Of a DNA stretch of 64,000 bases, positions 9,171 through 20,916 are shown one piece after another (within the stretch, counting starts at the first letter, position 1; every line of letters starts with the position of its first letter). Source of the DNA: Tilletiaria anomala UBC 951. Its lineage: Eukaryota; Basidiomycota; Exobasidiomycetes; Georgefischeriales; Tilletiariaceae. The translations under genes were made by a program, and so were the position numbers. The DNA lies in the NCBI RefSeq assembly GCF_000711695.1, contig NW_013546992.1:98798-162797 (forward strand). The letters run 5' to 3'. The notes below the pieces were generated by a model. The model was not told where the DNA came from. It ran no database searches and saw only the letters and a program-made list of their open reading frames with translations.

Positions 9171-11142
9171 CCTCAGCAACAATGATGCGCTTGGTGCTGC
9201 TGGACCGCGGGAAGGGGAGCTGAGCGTGAGAGAACGTAGCCAAGGCGGTCGTGCGAGACGCAGGATGTCGCTTGAACCCTTAAAGTCAAGGGACTTGAGG
9301 GGTTTGTGGGGAAACGGGGGGATGCGTACCGCGTACGAGGGGGTCGAAGGCGTGTCTCGGCAATCCCGCGGTTGCACAGCAGCTGGCAGCAATGGCGATG
9401 GATCCCACTGGCCTGATGGGTGGTGGCTGCCAGGACGATTCTGATTGTCTCAACAGCGATAGCGACAAAGATTGACGTGAACATGAAGAGATTGAGAATG
9501 TGACGTCGTCTCAGGTCTTTGATGAGTGCGAGCGCGCCACCGCTCATCCTTTGAGACTCACACTCTATTCCCGCTGGGGAAACTCTTGACGGTTCTCGTT
9601 GATTTTCTCTTGCTTCACTTGCCACGCTCAGTGATCCATGCAACCATTAATATAATGCTCAACATACGAGGAGTGAAGGGTCCCATTCGCACCATTGAGC
9701 AGTTTTTCTGGACCTTTTCGGCCCTTGGAGTCAGATGCTTGATGATGTATATGGTAAGCTTCTCGCCGTCGACGTCTGCAAATGGCGACTTCGCGGTAAG
9801 AAATAGGGTCATTTACATGGGTTCCGATTCACCTCAACGAGAGTAGCGTCATCGGAAGGCCTGATGAGAGGTCCGATTGCATGTATCTGACTTCTGATTA
9901 CAGGTAACAAGGTCCAAAAGCCCTCCCCAACTTGCACTAGCCACCTAAACTGCGCAGGCTTGCGCAGCGAGCTGTGCATCATTTACGTAGAGTGCCTTCG
10001 TTTGCGCGCACATATACACGACTCAAGCCACATCGGTCAGATGTGCACTGGGACCAAAGACTGGCGCTTCTGCACCGTGCTCAATGATCGCAGTCCTCGT
10101 GCACCGTGGCGTTGGAATCATACGGCCCGAAAATGGTTGCAGCCTATATGCAGGCTGGAGGTACATTACTTTCATTTGTCCCCCTTTTCTTCCCGGCCCA
10201 CGATGGCTATTACAAAGGTGGTTTCACGGGACGTGCACATGAAACGATAGCGCTCGTGCGTGAAGCTGAACGCACAGAGAGGATGTCAGGGAGATGTTCA
10301 GGAAAGTAGGGCCGGAAGTAGCTCGGAATTCTCTCTCTGTGGACGTAATACATACTCGAGGATGTTGCAGCGACCTGCAACGTAGAATCGGTTGGTATAC
10401 ACGCTCTTTGGTCGAGCCTGTTGGCGTGAGTTGCTCAATGTACTCAAGCGATAGTTGGGGTAAACGACGCGGGTCAAACAGATCGAGCGACTGGAGACCG
10501 ATAGGCGCAACCACAGATCAAGCCAATAGACTCTGTGCGTGCACCGTCTGATACCTTGGACGAGGAGCGCTTGAAGCGGCGACGCTTGGGAGCTTGATGT
10601 CTTCATATCTTGATGCTCGATGTGTGAAGCTGACGTCTCTGTCAGACGAGCGCCTTGCGTCTGATCAGACCTGCATAGGCGTGTGGCTTGTACACAGCAG
10701 GCCCACCTACTGCTAATCTTTCATCGTTCAAATCGATCACCGTGCACATCACTCACAACCATCAGCGCATCTGCATCCACTACAGCAACGCATCGACGGC
10801 GAATGTTCGAAGAACACGGCTCTGCCTTCAACGGACGCAAAGATGTCGTCCCCGTACCAGTTCAGCGCTTATGTCATTAGGACTCTACCACCCTACGACG
10901 CGAAGATATATGTAAATCCGGAGCGAAATTATGATATATGATCAACCTGTCACTGTTCGTGGACGTCTTGGCGACATCGGGCCGGTAGGATGATGATCTT
11001 GCCTAGGGATGAACGGATGTTTGAGTAACATAGACAACAGCTTTCCACCTCGCTGCGCTCTTTGCGTTTCATTTCTCCTGGCGAGCGGCGTTCTATCATA
11101 GGTTCCCATGGGATGTGTCACTGCGGCATCCTTAGCCAAGTG

Positions 11143-11173
11143 GTATGTATGTATGTATGTATGTATGTATGTA
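11143..11173. repeat. GTAT tetranucleotide microsatellite
   Basis: Nearly eight perfect GTAT units in intergenic DNA. Confidence 0.9.
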
Positions 11174-11571
11174 GTTAGTTGTCATTCATTGCCTTTTGGT
11201 CCATTCGACTCATCGTAAGCATCATCACCGGAACGTACCCTTGTTGAAAGCGGCTACTACTCTTAGTATCGACGCACAGACCTGGGACGATTGCAAAGCG
11301 TGCCTGCCACCTGCAGATGAACAGAAAAGTGGAAGAAAGTGCCTGTCTGGATTCTGGAATCCAGATAAAATGAGATGTGACCCAAAATCGACTGGCCGCA
11401 TGAAAGGCACTGCAGCAGTGTGAAGACGGCTCGGTTGTGAGGAGCGAGCCAAATGACCCCCTGTTCTTGGGAAAATATTGCACCCGGCAGCGCCTCCTCG
11501 CGTCGCGTGCACCCCCTTGCAGCAGCAGGCAGACTCTTCAGGCTAAGCGCTCTCATCACCGTCATCACGGC

Positions 11572-11592
11572 CATCACCATCACCATCACCAT
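11572..11592. repeat. CATCAC short tandem repeat
   Basis: Three to four CATCAC units. Together with the preceding CATCACCGTCATCACGG they form an imperfect CATCAC-rich patch in intergenic DNA. Confidence 0.8.
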
Positions 11593-12737
11593 AATGCCAC
11601 TCTTCGTGCTGGCCACTGCAGGATCATATTCACACGCTTCGCAGTTCGCACACTCGACTGGACCGGGACCGGCTCTCTTTTTGCGGGCCATGCCGCGGAA
11701 CACACCAACTGCTAATGTCGACGCTGTTCGTCTCTCTCGCATTCTCGTGACACTGCAGACCGGATTTCTGGATGGATCGCCGATCCCGTCCGAGCAGCTG
11801 CGGGTTGAGTACATAATGCGTCCAGGGCCTCATTGATTCTCGCAGACCAGCACCCACCCCCTTACTCTGTGTTGGTACAGACAGACAACGGTGGCAATTC
11901 ATCCAAGTGCAACCCTCACCCAACCCTTCCTTTCATCTGTGCAATGCTGAATGCCGATGCAGAAATTGAAATCCTGGATATACATACCGAAATGGAAGGT
12001 GATCGCGCTTCTCTGCGATGCACACATGTCGATCACCGAACCTCGGCCCTACATACATAGGTACACGGTAGATGCATGCATGCAGTTCCATGGTCGATGT
12101 TACAGTTGTTGTTTCCAGCTTCTGGGCCTTCTGGTGTTCCATGGTCCCCACCGTAGTGTGATTGCTCCTCAATCTGACTTTCCTTGCTGATCCGCTGGTA
12201 CAGTAAACAGGCGACTCGCATCGAGCAAGTTTGTTTATAAGCAAGTGAAGGAGAAAGCAAGACCAGGTAGCCATCGCAACCAATCGCATCAGCGACGTGA
12301 CCACACCATCCCGACAACCGCCGTCCACCCCCACTGTGGCGGTTCTCAAGCAGATCATCGGGTTGCCATTTCTTGCTACCCGCGCACCCGTAGGCTCCCA
12401 TCATCATCGCATCATATTCTTCAGAGCTCCATCGCTCCGAAACACATTCGCAAGCAGCTGCTCGCACATTGGGCTACCAGACGCTACATACATTTCCCCG
12501 AGACACCCGCCGCCCAGTCACAACAATTCTCATCCGCCACAGGTCGGCCGTGACCAAAGCTCATCAGACGGTGTCCCGACCGCAACCCTCCGTCTGTTAT
12601 ATAGTATTTTATCCGCTTGCTTGTTGTCATCAAGGCGACAGCGACGGCTCGGCGAAATATAAAGCCGATCCTCTCTCTCAAACTCATCCGTCGCCTCCCT
12701 ACGTTTCACCCTCCTTGGTGCAAACAGCCCAGGAAAG

Positions 12738-15698
12738 ATGTCTGTCGCGTCCACCCTATCTGCCGCACATGAACAAGCCCTCCAAGCTGGCCTCCTGCCT
12801 CCTTGGCATCCCCCTTCGCCGTCGGACTCACCTTCTCCCTCGTTCTCGCTCTCAACCGAGCGAAACAGCGTCATTGGCAGCAGTCGCAGTAGCAGCAGCC
12901 AAGCCAGTGCCAACAAGGTCGTTGCAACCTTCAACTCGCACATGGGCGCTGTCCCCACTGGCAAGAGGCAAGCACCGCCGCCGCCGCTCGACCTCTCCCA
13001 CCCGCTGCATCATACCAACAGCAGTTCAGCGGCACCGCAAGCGAGGCGCGGCTACTGCTTCTGCGGCAATCTGATTCCATCTGCGCGAGCGCGAACAAGC
13101 GCCGGCACCAGCGACATGCAGCGGCACGGTAGCATCGATAGCACGCCCGACTCGGCGTACAGCCACGGCAGCACCAGCACCAGTAGCGACGACACGGCGC
13201 CCCGGACACCGGCGGACGCGCTGCCTACCGTCGCGTTGGCGACTTCGAAGCATTTGCACTCCAACAAGCACATGCGCGCTTTGCAGCTGCAGCAGTACGA
13301 GCAGGCCTCGCTCGAAAACGCCATCGAGCAAGACGAAGAGGAACACGAAGTGGTAGAGGCAGATGAGGGAGAGGAGGAGGAAGATGACGAAGAGTCGCGC
13401 ATTTACTGCTCATCAGCATGTGCACGCTCCGATGCGCTCTCCGCTCTGCTCGGTGGCCAAGAGCCTGCGGCTGCGCCGGTTTGTGCCTTCATCAGCGCTG
13501 CTTCGAAGGCATTCTCGATCAGCACGGTGCCCGTCACACCCACCTCGCCACCACCGTCCTTCGCAGCATCACTCACACAGTCGAAAGGCCAGCAGCAGCA
13601 GAAGCAGATGAAGAAGACGGCGTGCCCAGGCGCGCCGGCGCGTACGCGTGCCCTCCCGGCGGCGGTTCCCTCGGCCACGGCAGCTGTACCTGCATCAGGA
13701 AGTCATGAAAGAAAACAAGCGGCTGCCAACATGCTCTCCAAACTCTCGCGCTCCGCCTCGTCTTCAGTAGCGGACGCGTCGATGCCCCGGCCGTTGCAGA
13801 GAACGAGAACAGGGGCGATGGCGGCTGCAGGGGCAGTAGAAGCAGAAGCCCAAAGCGGCGACGGCAGCAGTGGCGTCAAGGAGATGAGCGATGTCGAGCA
13901 GCAGCGCCGCGAGCGTATCCTACAACGCGCCAGTCGCACGATCCAGGATCGGTACCCGCTCCTGATCAATTGTCTGCAGCTTCACGAGCAGTTGCTGCCT
14001 TCTTCCTCTCTTTCTGCTACAGCTGCTGCTGCTCCCGAAGCTGCATCAGCTCAGCTGGCGGCGCCCAGCGCTGAGCGTGTGCACGCTCCTGGACATGTCG
14101 CTGAGTCCCCGTGGGAAGCTACAGGCGTAGTGGCTGCGAGGAGCGCTGGCAATAGGGCGGACGACGCGGAGCAGCAGCATGACAAGCCCGCACATGCGCA
14201 CCGGTTCGGCAGCTCACATTACCGCCGGATGGAGGCGCTCGCGTCATACGCGTCGCAGCTGCATGACATCATCGGCTCCGTATACGCCTCGGAGGAGGAT
14301 GTGGACTGCCAGCAACCACAACAGCCGTGGCCGCAGTGCGAGGGCAAGCAGAAGGCAGCGGAAAAGGAGCACGGCCGCAGCGCGCGTCCTGACTCGCCCG
14401 CGCTCAAAACGTTCTCCTTTGGCTGCAATGCCGGTCGCGCTTTTGAAGATGAAACTCATCTCGCCGACAGCGTGCCGACGGTGAAAATGGCAAGAAGGAC
14501 CTCTTCGCGCAAGGTCAGCCATGTGCCTATGGAATCGACCTCGTCGCAGTCCTCTAACTCCACGCAGCAGTCGGACGTCAGCGACGCCAGCGCCTACAGC
14601 GCCAGCACAGCGGGCACGAGCGTCGACCTACAGCACCACCTCCGGTCTCAGCCGCATCAAGGCGAGGCGCAAGACTACCGCCCTTCGCGCCACTCGCTCG
14701 AAGAGAGCAAGTTGGAGCTCGAGCGCGAAGCCAGGCTGCGCAAGGAGCTGCAATCCTTGGATCACGAGCTCAAGAAGACTTTTGACGCTTTTGGTGAGTT
14801 GCGCAAGCGGGGGGCAGCGCTGAACGCGTGCACTTGAAGCTATGGAGAGATTCTTACCGGTCGTTGCCGCTTTTGCCATCTCCTAGAATTTGACGAGCAC
14901 CGCTCATCCGATGAGGATGACGAGCGGACATGCGGACCGTACACATCGCCGCTCGGCTGGGGTCTTGCAGATAGCCTGCTGACCCATTTGCCATCCAGCG
15001 CCGACTGGAAGCACACCACCTTTGCGTTGCAGCAGCAAGCAGTGCAGCAACAACAGATCCGGCACTCGCGCTCCATGGGTAACCTCCTCGGTCTGCAGCT
15101 CGGCTCTCCCGCGCCCGATGCGCGCGCCTCCATGGCCGCTTTTCCCGAGCACCATCAGCAGCAGCTTCTCCGGCGCAGCGAAAGCGTTCGGTGCAGCAAG
15201 CGCATCTCCACAGCGCAGAGGCTTGACCTGCTCGCTACGCCGCCTGCACCCGTGCAGAAACAAAAGGAGGAGTATGAATCTCAGCAACAGGCGCAGCCGC
15301 GGCTGGCAGAGGGTAGTCTTTCGGAGAGGCGCGACACTTTCATTCCCACATATCCCGTCTCGCGTAAGGCACGGCAGCCGGTGTCATTTGCGCTACCGGC
15401 AGCAACAGCAGCGGCAGCACCTGCAGCCAGCGCCTCACACACCATCTTCTCAGCAAACCCCATCAGCGCCGCACAAAATAGCAACAACAACAGCAACAGC
15501 GTCCAATTCCCTCTCCGGGCCTCTCGAAGCATGTCCAGCCTCAAAGGCGGGCTGGGCCGCCTCGGTCGCAGGCCCGCGCCAGCCTCCCGGCAAGACGAGG
15601 AGCTTCAAGCGCTCCGCCTCGTTCAACGTCTCGATACCGTTTTCAAATCCAGCTGGGGCCAGATTCGCGGCGTCCTCGGCATGCAGCAGAATGCCTGA
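12738..15698 (+). CDS. Large disordered Ser/Gln-rich protein with a split CxC...CxxxC motif
   Basis: Exon 1 is 12738-14793, the intron 14794-14886 (GTGAGT to CCTAG) and exon 2 14887-15698, giving 955 aa. The splice joins the frame with one base carried over and produces FDEHRSSDEDDERTCG. The N-terminal part holds RRGYCFCGNLIP (Cys107, Cys109) and, about 115 residues later, RIYCSSACARSDALSALLGG (Cys224, Cys228). This resembles the small fungal module with YCS..C of the Ecl1 life-span-factor type, interrupted by a disordered acidic insert; that comparison is from memory. A charged helical stretch at about 650-700 (ELEREARLRKELQSLDHEL) may be a coiled coil. The remainder is low-complexity Ser/Ala/Gln. 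A regulatory or scaffold role is plausible but unproven. Confidence 0.75.
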
Positions 15699-15930
15699 TT
15701 GGACCCGGCCGATGCTACCTCTCCGAGCTTCAAGAACATCTGTGCTAGCACGACTCCCTGTATTCGTACTTGAATTGTATTTGTATTGTAAAGGACGATC
15801 ATCACACCCACAGAACGTGAGAAACCGTGCGTCAAATCGGGAATCCGAAATATCTGAATTCTGAGTGGTATCAATCAGGCTTGTGGTATGGTACTTTACA
15901 GGGTGGGGTATATGAAGATCGTGCGAGTTG

Positions 15931-18900
15931 TTAGTCGATGTATTCTATCCGTCCAAATTGCCCAGCTTTGGGCGCAGGCGTGGCCGGCGGCATGCTGTGC
16001 CTTGGCCGCTGCGGAGGCCTATCTTGTTGCTGTTGGTGGGGCTGTGAGCGACCACTCCGGGTCGGCTCGCCAGTGTAGCGGTTGTGCATCTGGTTCGAGT
16101 GCTGCAAGCCTTGCGTCCGTTGCGATGGCGCGTGGGGCAATGCAGGCGGCCGGTGATATGCCGATGGGGTCGGCATAGATGCCTGCCGTGATGTTCGGAT
16201 GCTAGGATGCGCGTATGCAGCTTGCGGAGACGGCACGCCGCGGTGCAGACTCGAGCCCTGCATCGGCGAGAGCGGTTGGCCATAGCACGGCTGCGATGGC
16301 GATGTCGGCTTCATACGCATCTGCATTTGCTGTTGTTGCAAGTGGTGATGCGGTAGTGCGGAGGCCTGTGCAAGCGCACGGGGTGTGACAATGCTGCCTA
16401 CGGCAAAAGCGGAACCGCCCGCTGCCTGCACACAAGAGAGGTGAGGATGCTTTGGCCCGCTGGTCGCCTTCGTCGACGCTATCACGCGGGCTGATTTGGG
16501 TGACTCTTCAGGAGTGGCATCGGCTTCCAACGCATGCGCACCGGCCGCGAATGGATCCTCGTCAGCTACCTGCTGACCCATCTGCGAAGGAGCGGGAATA
16601 TCGGTCGTGGTGTTGTACCGATCTTTATCCTTGCCTTTGCGCTTCTGAGGCTCGGCCGCCTGCACTTTGACATTCGGTGCCGGAGGGGCGCTTGTTCGCC
16701 GGGCCCGGCCTGTCTCCGTATGGTTCAGCATGTGATGCGGCGCCTTCCCTGCACTCTCGCCACCGGGCCGCGGTTGTACAGATGGCAGCGCACGCTCCTG
16801 CACCGATGTCCGCTGTGACTGCTGTTCATGAGTACCGCGCAGCTGCGACTGCGAGCTAGAGCGAGCCCTTGGCTGTGATAGCTCGCTCTGCCTCTGGTCG
16901 ATGGGCATGCTGGACGGGATGACAGCAGCCTGGCCGCACCACTGCTCGATTCTGCTAATGTGCGGTGGCACGCTGCGCGAAGGAGGCGACGCAGCGGTGT
17001 TTTGCGAACGAAGGTCGAGGCTGGGGCGCGATTGTGGAACATGCTGTGCCTGCGCATGGGGAACCTCGACCGCCAACTTTGGCAGCATAGACGGTGCAAT
17101 GGGAAGTGATGTGGATGCTACTGCCGGTTTTGAAGAAGCAGGAGTTGATGAGCCCGAGAGTGAGCCGGGCATGACGAGGTTGATCTTCATGCCTTTGGGC
17201 CCAACTGCAGTGCCTTGGGACGGCTGCCATGACTTGGCACCCCAGCCGATGCGGTCGCCAGCTACACTGGAAGCGGCCTTTGCAGCCAAAGCCTCCTTTT
17301 GCATCTCGCGCGGTGTGTCTTGAGGCGCCCATCGAATCGAGCCTACCCCGACCGCGCTCGGTTCAGTTGGGACGTGAGGCAGCTGAGTAGGTTGAGCCGC
17401 TGGAGCAGCACCAGCACCGGTATTAGCGATAGTGGCTCTGGCTTCACTCATGGCGAAACGCTCGATAGGCCCGCCTTGCGAAGCGGAAGTGCTTGTGTAA
17501 GCGCACAAGCTTGCCACTTTAGACGATTGCACCGCTAGCGAGTCGTTCCGGTGCAAAGCGACGGTGGACTGTACGTGCTGAAGTGCAGCTGACGACGAGA
17601 CCTGCACGGAGACAGGTATGGGTACAGCCCGCGAAACTGGAAGTGGCATGAAATACGGCGCCTGCTCTGGCTTCTCTTCGCTTGCTGCTCGTACACCTGT
17701 GCCGCCAAACCCGCTCCCCACGCCGGCTCGGCCCGCACGCACAGAAGGCTTCTCGCCTCGCGCTGCTGTGGCCATGAGCGCGTCGAGCGGCGACTCGAAT
17801 GCAAAGCGTGACGGGTCCGCCACGAAGCCCTCTTTGCTCCGTGCGTTCGGCAACGGATGCTCGCTCGCCTCGTCGACCTCTTCTTCCTCCTGGATGATTG
17901 GGACCTTTTCAGCCGCCGCATCATCCATGGCGTCTTTGTCCTGCGTGCCGCCCTCCCCGCCCCACGAGCCAGAAAGGCGATCGCGCAAGCTGCGCCACCA
18001 GCTGCGCTCCCTCTTGTGCCCATCTCCCTCATCCTTCTCGTCATTCCTTGAGTGGCGTTGTTCATCCTTCTTCCCTTTCCGGATATCGTACACCTCGCTC
18101 CACAGGCTATGGGCACGCCAGTCATCCTCGAGCTGCGGGTCGGCCGGTCCCAACTCGCCATCAAAGACCGGAGGCCTGTGGAAGAGCGTAAGCTCAGGAT
18201 GCTGTTTTTGCCTATTGGACTCGGGGTTTAGCAGCGCGTCAAGTTTGCTAATGCGCGCTGCGTATTCAAGTAGCCCATCTTCTTCGTCCCCCTCTCCTTC
18301 TCCCCCTGGTCCCTCTGGTGGTCCAAGAGCCTCGAGTTTGACGAGCGGAGAGTCAGAAGCGTTGGTGAGCATCTTGCCGCTCTTGTTCTTGCCACTTCTA
18401 CTATCTGCCTTGGTGGCCATTTTATTGCAACCAACAGGAATGGAGCGTGCGCCGAGCTTTTCGATATCCAAGTCGCCGACGTTCGTCTCGTCGTTGCCAT
18501 GAGCTCCGTCGTCCCCTTGCCCCTCCTTCTCGCTGCCCTTCTTCCAAAACGCTGGTAACGTCTCGCGCTCGTGCTCGATCTGTCTCAGCAGCTCCTCGTC
18601 GCGTCCGCGTCCCATTGCCTCCTGCAAGATCTTGTACTTTTGCGCGCGCACATCCTCCACGTACGAGTAGGTGCGCCCCTGTGCCTTGTGTGTGAGGTAG
18701 ATCGTAGAGTCCTTCATCTCAAAGAACCAGTCCCTGAAATCGAGCACGTTACATAGTGCACGCCAACGACTCGTCGTGCGCTTCTGGTCGGCTGGTCGGT
18801 AGACGCGGTAGTTGAAGGCTTTGATGTGCAAGAAGGCAAAGATAACCATCTCAAATGTCTCGAGCAGGGCATTGATGCCGACTTGGACCTCGGTTGCGGA

Positions 18901-19847
18901 AAAGTACTGCGAGGGCTTGATCACTTTGAAGAAGACGAGGATGGAGAGCAACGAGTCCTGCCAGAAGGTCAGAAAGACGGTAGACCTGTCAGAGGGACAC
19001 GGAGCACTGTCAGCCTTCCTAAATGAAATGATCAAGCTCGCTCTCCGCGCGACTTACTTCACGGCAAGGAATTTGAGAACTGGCTGATACGGTGCCAATT
19101 CCTTCTTGAGCGGCATGTAAAACTGCAGAATGCAGAACATGGCCACAGAGACGGAGATGGAGATGGCGGCGCTGATCCACACGTGTCCGAACCAAGGCAT
19201 AAAACTGTTGAGGCAATACAGACCAAAGTACTGCAGGCCCACAGCTGCGAGTGTGCAGACGGGCCGGATGACGGCGTACTGCAGGATGCAGATCTTCATT
19301 ACCCACAGAAAGCCCAGACCTGTTTTTGGCTTGGCTTTGAGCCATCCCATGGGCCACATCCACTTCTTGAGCTTGACCTGCTTGAAGACGGCATGCTGTT
19401 CTGCGCGCGTGTCACCGAGGTACTGCAGGAAGAGGTAGAAGAAACTGGTGATGACGACTGCCTCGTAGCAGTCGCGGATGGTCTGATAGTAGATCGCCTC
19501 CTGATAGAACAGGTAGCTGAAGCACGAGACGATGGCGTAGATGGGTACCATAAAAAGCATGCGCACAATGTGCCGCTGCTGTAGCGGACACGTGTAGTAC
19601 GTGAGGTGTTTGAAGATGAGCCAAAAGGAGGCGAATGTGGCCACCAGTGTGAAGAAAATGGTGACGAGCCAGCCGACATCATGGGCTGCCACACACAGAG
19701 ATTGTGAGTCACTGTACGTTGTTACGAGCGAGAAAGGTGTGCATTCAGCTGAAGAGACTCACCTTTGAAGTTGATGTTCCCATTACTGATGAAAGGGACC
19801 GGGTCCTTGGGCATGACCGGGTCCGCCGGACAGGTAAAGTTGACCAT
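15931..19847 (-). CDS. TMEM184/LAZ1-type (DUF300, Ost-alpha family) membrane protein with a very long tail
   Basis: Exons 19763-19847, 19058-19685 and 15931-18985 join into 1255 aa. The introns are 77 and 72 nt, and both junctions restore family sequence (NGNINFK-AHDVGWL and LKFLAVK-STVFLTFWQ). Residues about 30-300 carry the family core: seven hydrophobic helices with MVPIYAIVSCFSYLF, YEAVVITSFFYLFLQYLG, QYAVIRPVCTLAAVGLQYFG and FWQDSLLSILVFF. LAZ1/TMEM184 proteins are multi-pass vacuolar or endosomal membrane proteins whose substrate is unsettled. Here about 950 residues of Ser/Pro/Gln-rich sequence follow, far longer than the core itself. The membrane-proximal part of that tail is charged (DEELLRQIEHERETLPAFWK) and the end is Pro/Gln/His-rich. 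The long plus-strand frames inside are shadows. Confidence 0.85.
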
Positions 19848-20916
19848 ATTGGATAGTGTTGTGATGCCCTGGTCCCTCTGCTCTTACCTCCTTTCTCCCA
19901 GGTGAACCTCTAAGCAAGCCGAGCTTGCGCTGGTCGCTTGTCACGGTTCGTGATTTCGTTCGATTGGCTCATTCGTGCGCGTCACAAAGATGTCTCGTCG
20001 CGTCACGTCGAGTGTCGTGGTTTGGGATCGTGTCTTCGTGGTTGGTCGTGTCATGAGAGAATCGTAATACGGGCTCGTCGTTAGCGCCTTCAGCCTTGTC
20101 ATCAGGGTATGGAAGAGATAAAGATGGATGCAGCTTGCGGCATACTGTCGGATGGCAAGATGGTCGCACCAGTGTGAGGCTCGCCTCTTCGACGCAACGG
20201 CTCTCCTGTCGCTAAGAAGAGCGAGGCTCTGCGCGATCGAGGTTATCACAGACCAATGCACTCATATAGAGCGGACGTGATGGAGAGTGTGTCTCTGGCA
20301 CCTGCGTCGGATATAGATGCAGCAAGCAGCTGGCAAGGACTACTATGCTCACCTCCCTGTCACGTTCAGCAGGCCATCGACAAACGAGCCCCTATAAATT
20401 TGGAGATCGATGCCCTCCGCGGAGTTTCCGAGCAACATCGGCCCTGTTATATATGAGACAACTTTCTGGGTCTAAACTCGTTGCACGCGTCTCACTCAAT
20501 CGGCAAAAGCGCTCGCACCTCTTAAACTTCTTGCTTTGTGCTTATCGCTCTTAGCATAAAAAGAAAGTAGTCGAAGCTTCCGGCTCTCATAGTCAGGGCC
20601 ATTTCCCATTTCGAATCAATGTTCGAACAACACTTCGCATCGGACGCCAACCGATGGAAGGGTCACTTCTATGCACTTTGGGAAGGCTGCAAGTGCCTGA
20701 CCGGCAACATAATGCTACCACTTGCCCACTGGTGTCACTACGGGATCCCGGGCAGCGTTCGTCGCACAGAATGCTGGCTTTGAGCAGGGAAAGACCAGCT
20801 CACCGTAGTGTTTCGATCGAGCGTAGTGTTGGGCTCTCCGCGTCTGGTGATTTGTGCTACATGTGTCGATGAAATGACAAGTTGGCCCTATAAGGGAACC
20901 CGCAGTTGCGGCTGGA
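19848..20916. other. Upstream region of the TMEM184-like gene and 3' region of the dehydrogenase
   Basis: About 1.07 kb with no supported gene. A TATAAA at 20393 and A/T-rich patches are present, but no coding frame follows them. The first 200 bp next to 19847 should hold the promoter of the TMEM184-like gene. In the dehydrogenase frame as written, translation would run on to 20715. Confidence 0.45.

Larger units (their letters stand above)
9171..12737. other. 3.6 kb region without a supportable gene
   Basis: I find no frame that joins into a recognisable protein. Short open stretches exist: 9655-9750 (+), which ends at a good donor (GTAAGC), and 10106-10309 (+). On the minus strand, 11263-11814 is 183 codons with a real ATG but a composition dominated by repeats. 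A GTAT microsatellite, a CATCAC repeat and several palindromic-looking A/T stretches occur. The last kilobase or so probably includes the promoter and leader of the gene at 12738. A lineage-specific gene with small exons, or a decayed gene near 9650-10300, cannot be excluded. Confidence 0.4.

Noticed and set aside
8140-9392. Longer glycosylase N terminus from 9392
   Set aside because: The codon at 9392 is TTG. The first ATG in the frame is at 9170.
11263-11814. Minus-strand 183-codon frame with a real ATG
   Set aside because: Its middle (repeated Met-Val) comes from the CATCAC repeat, and the rest lacks ordered or conserved segments. No partner exons were found.
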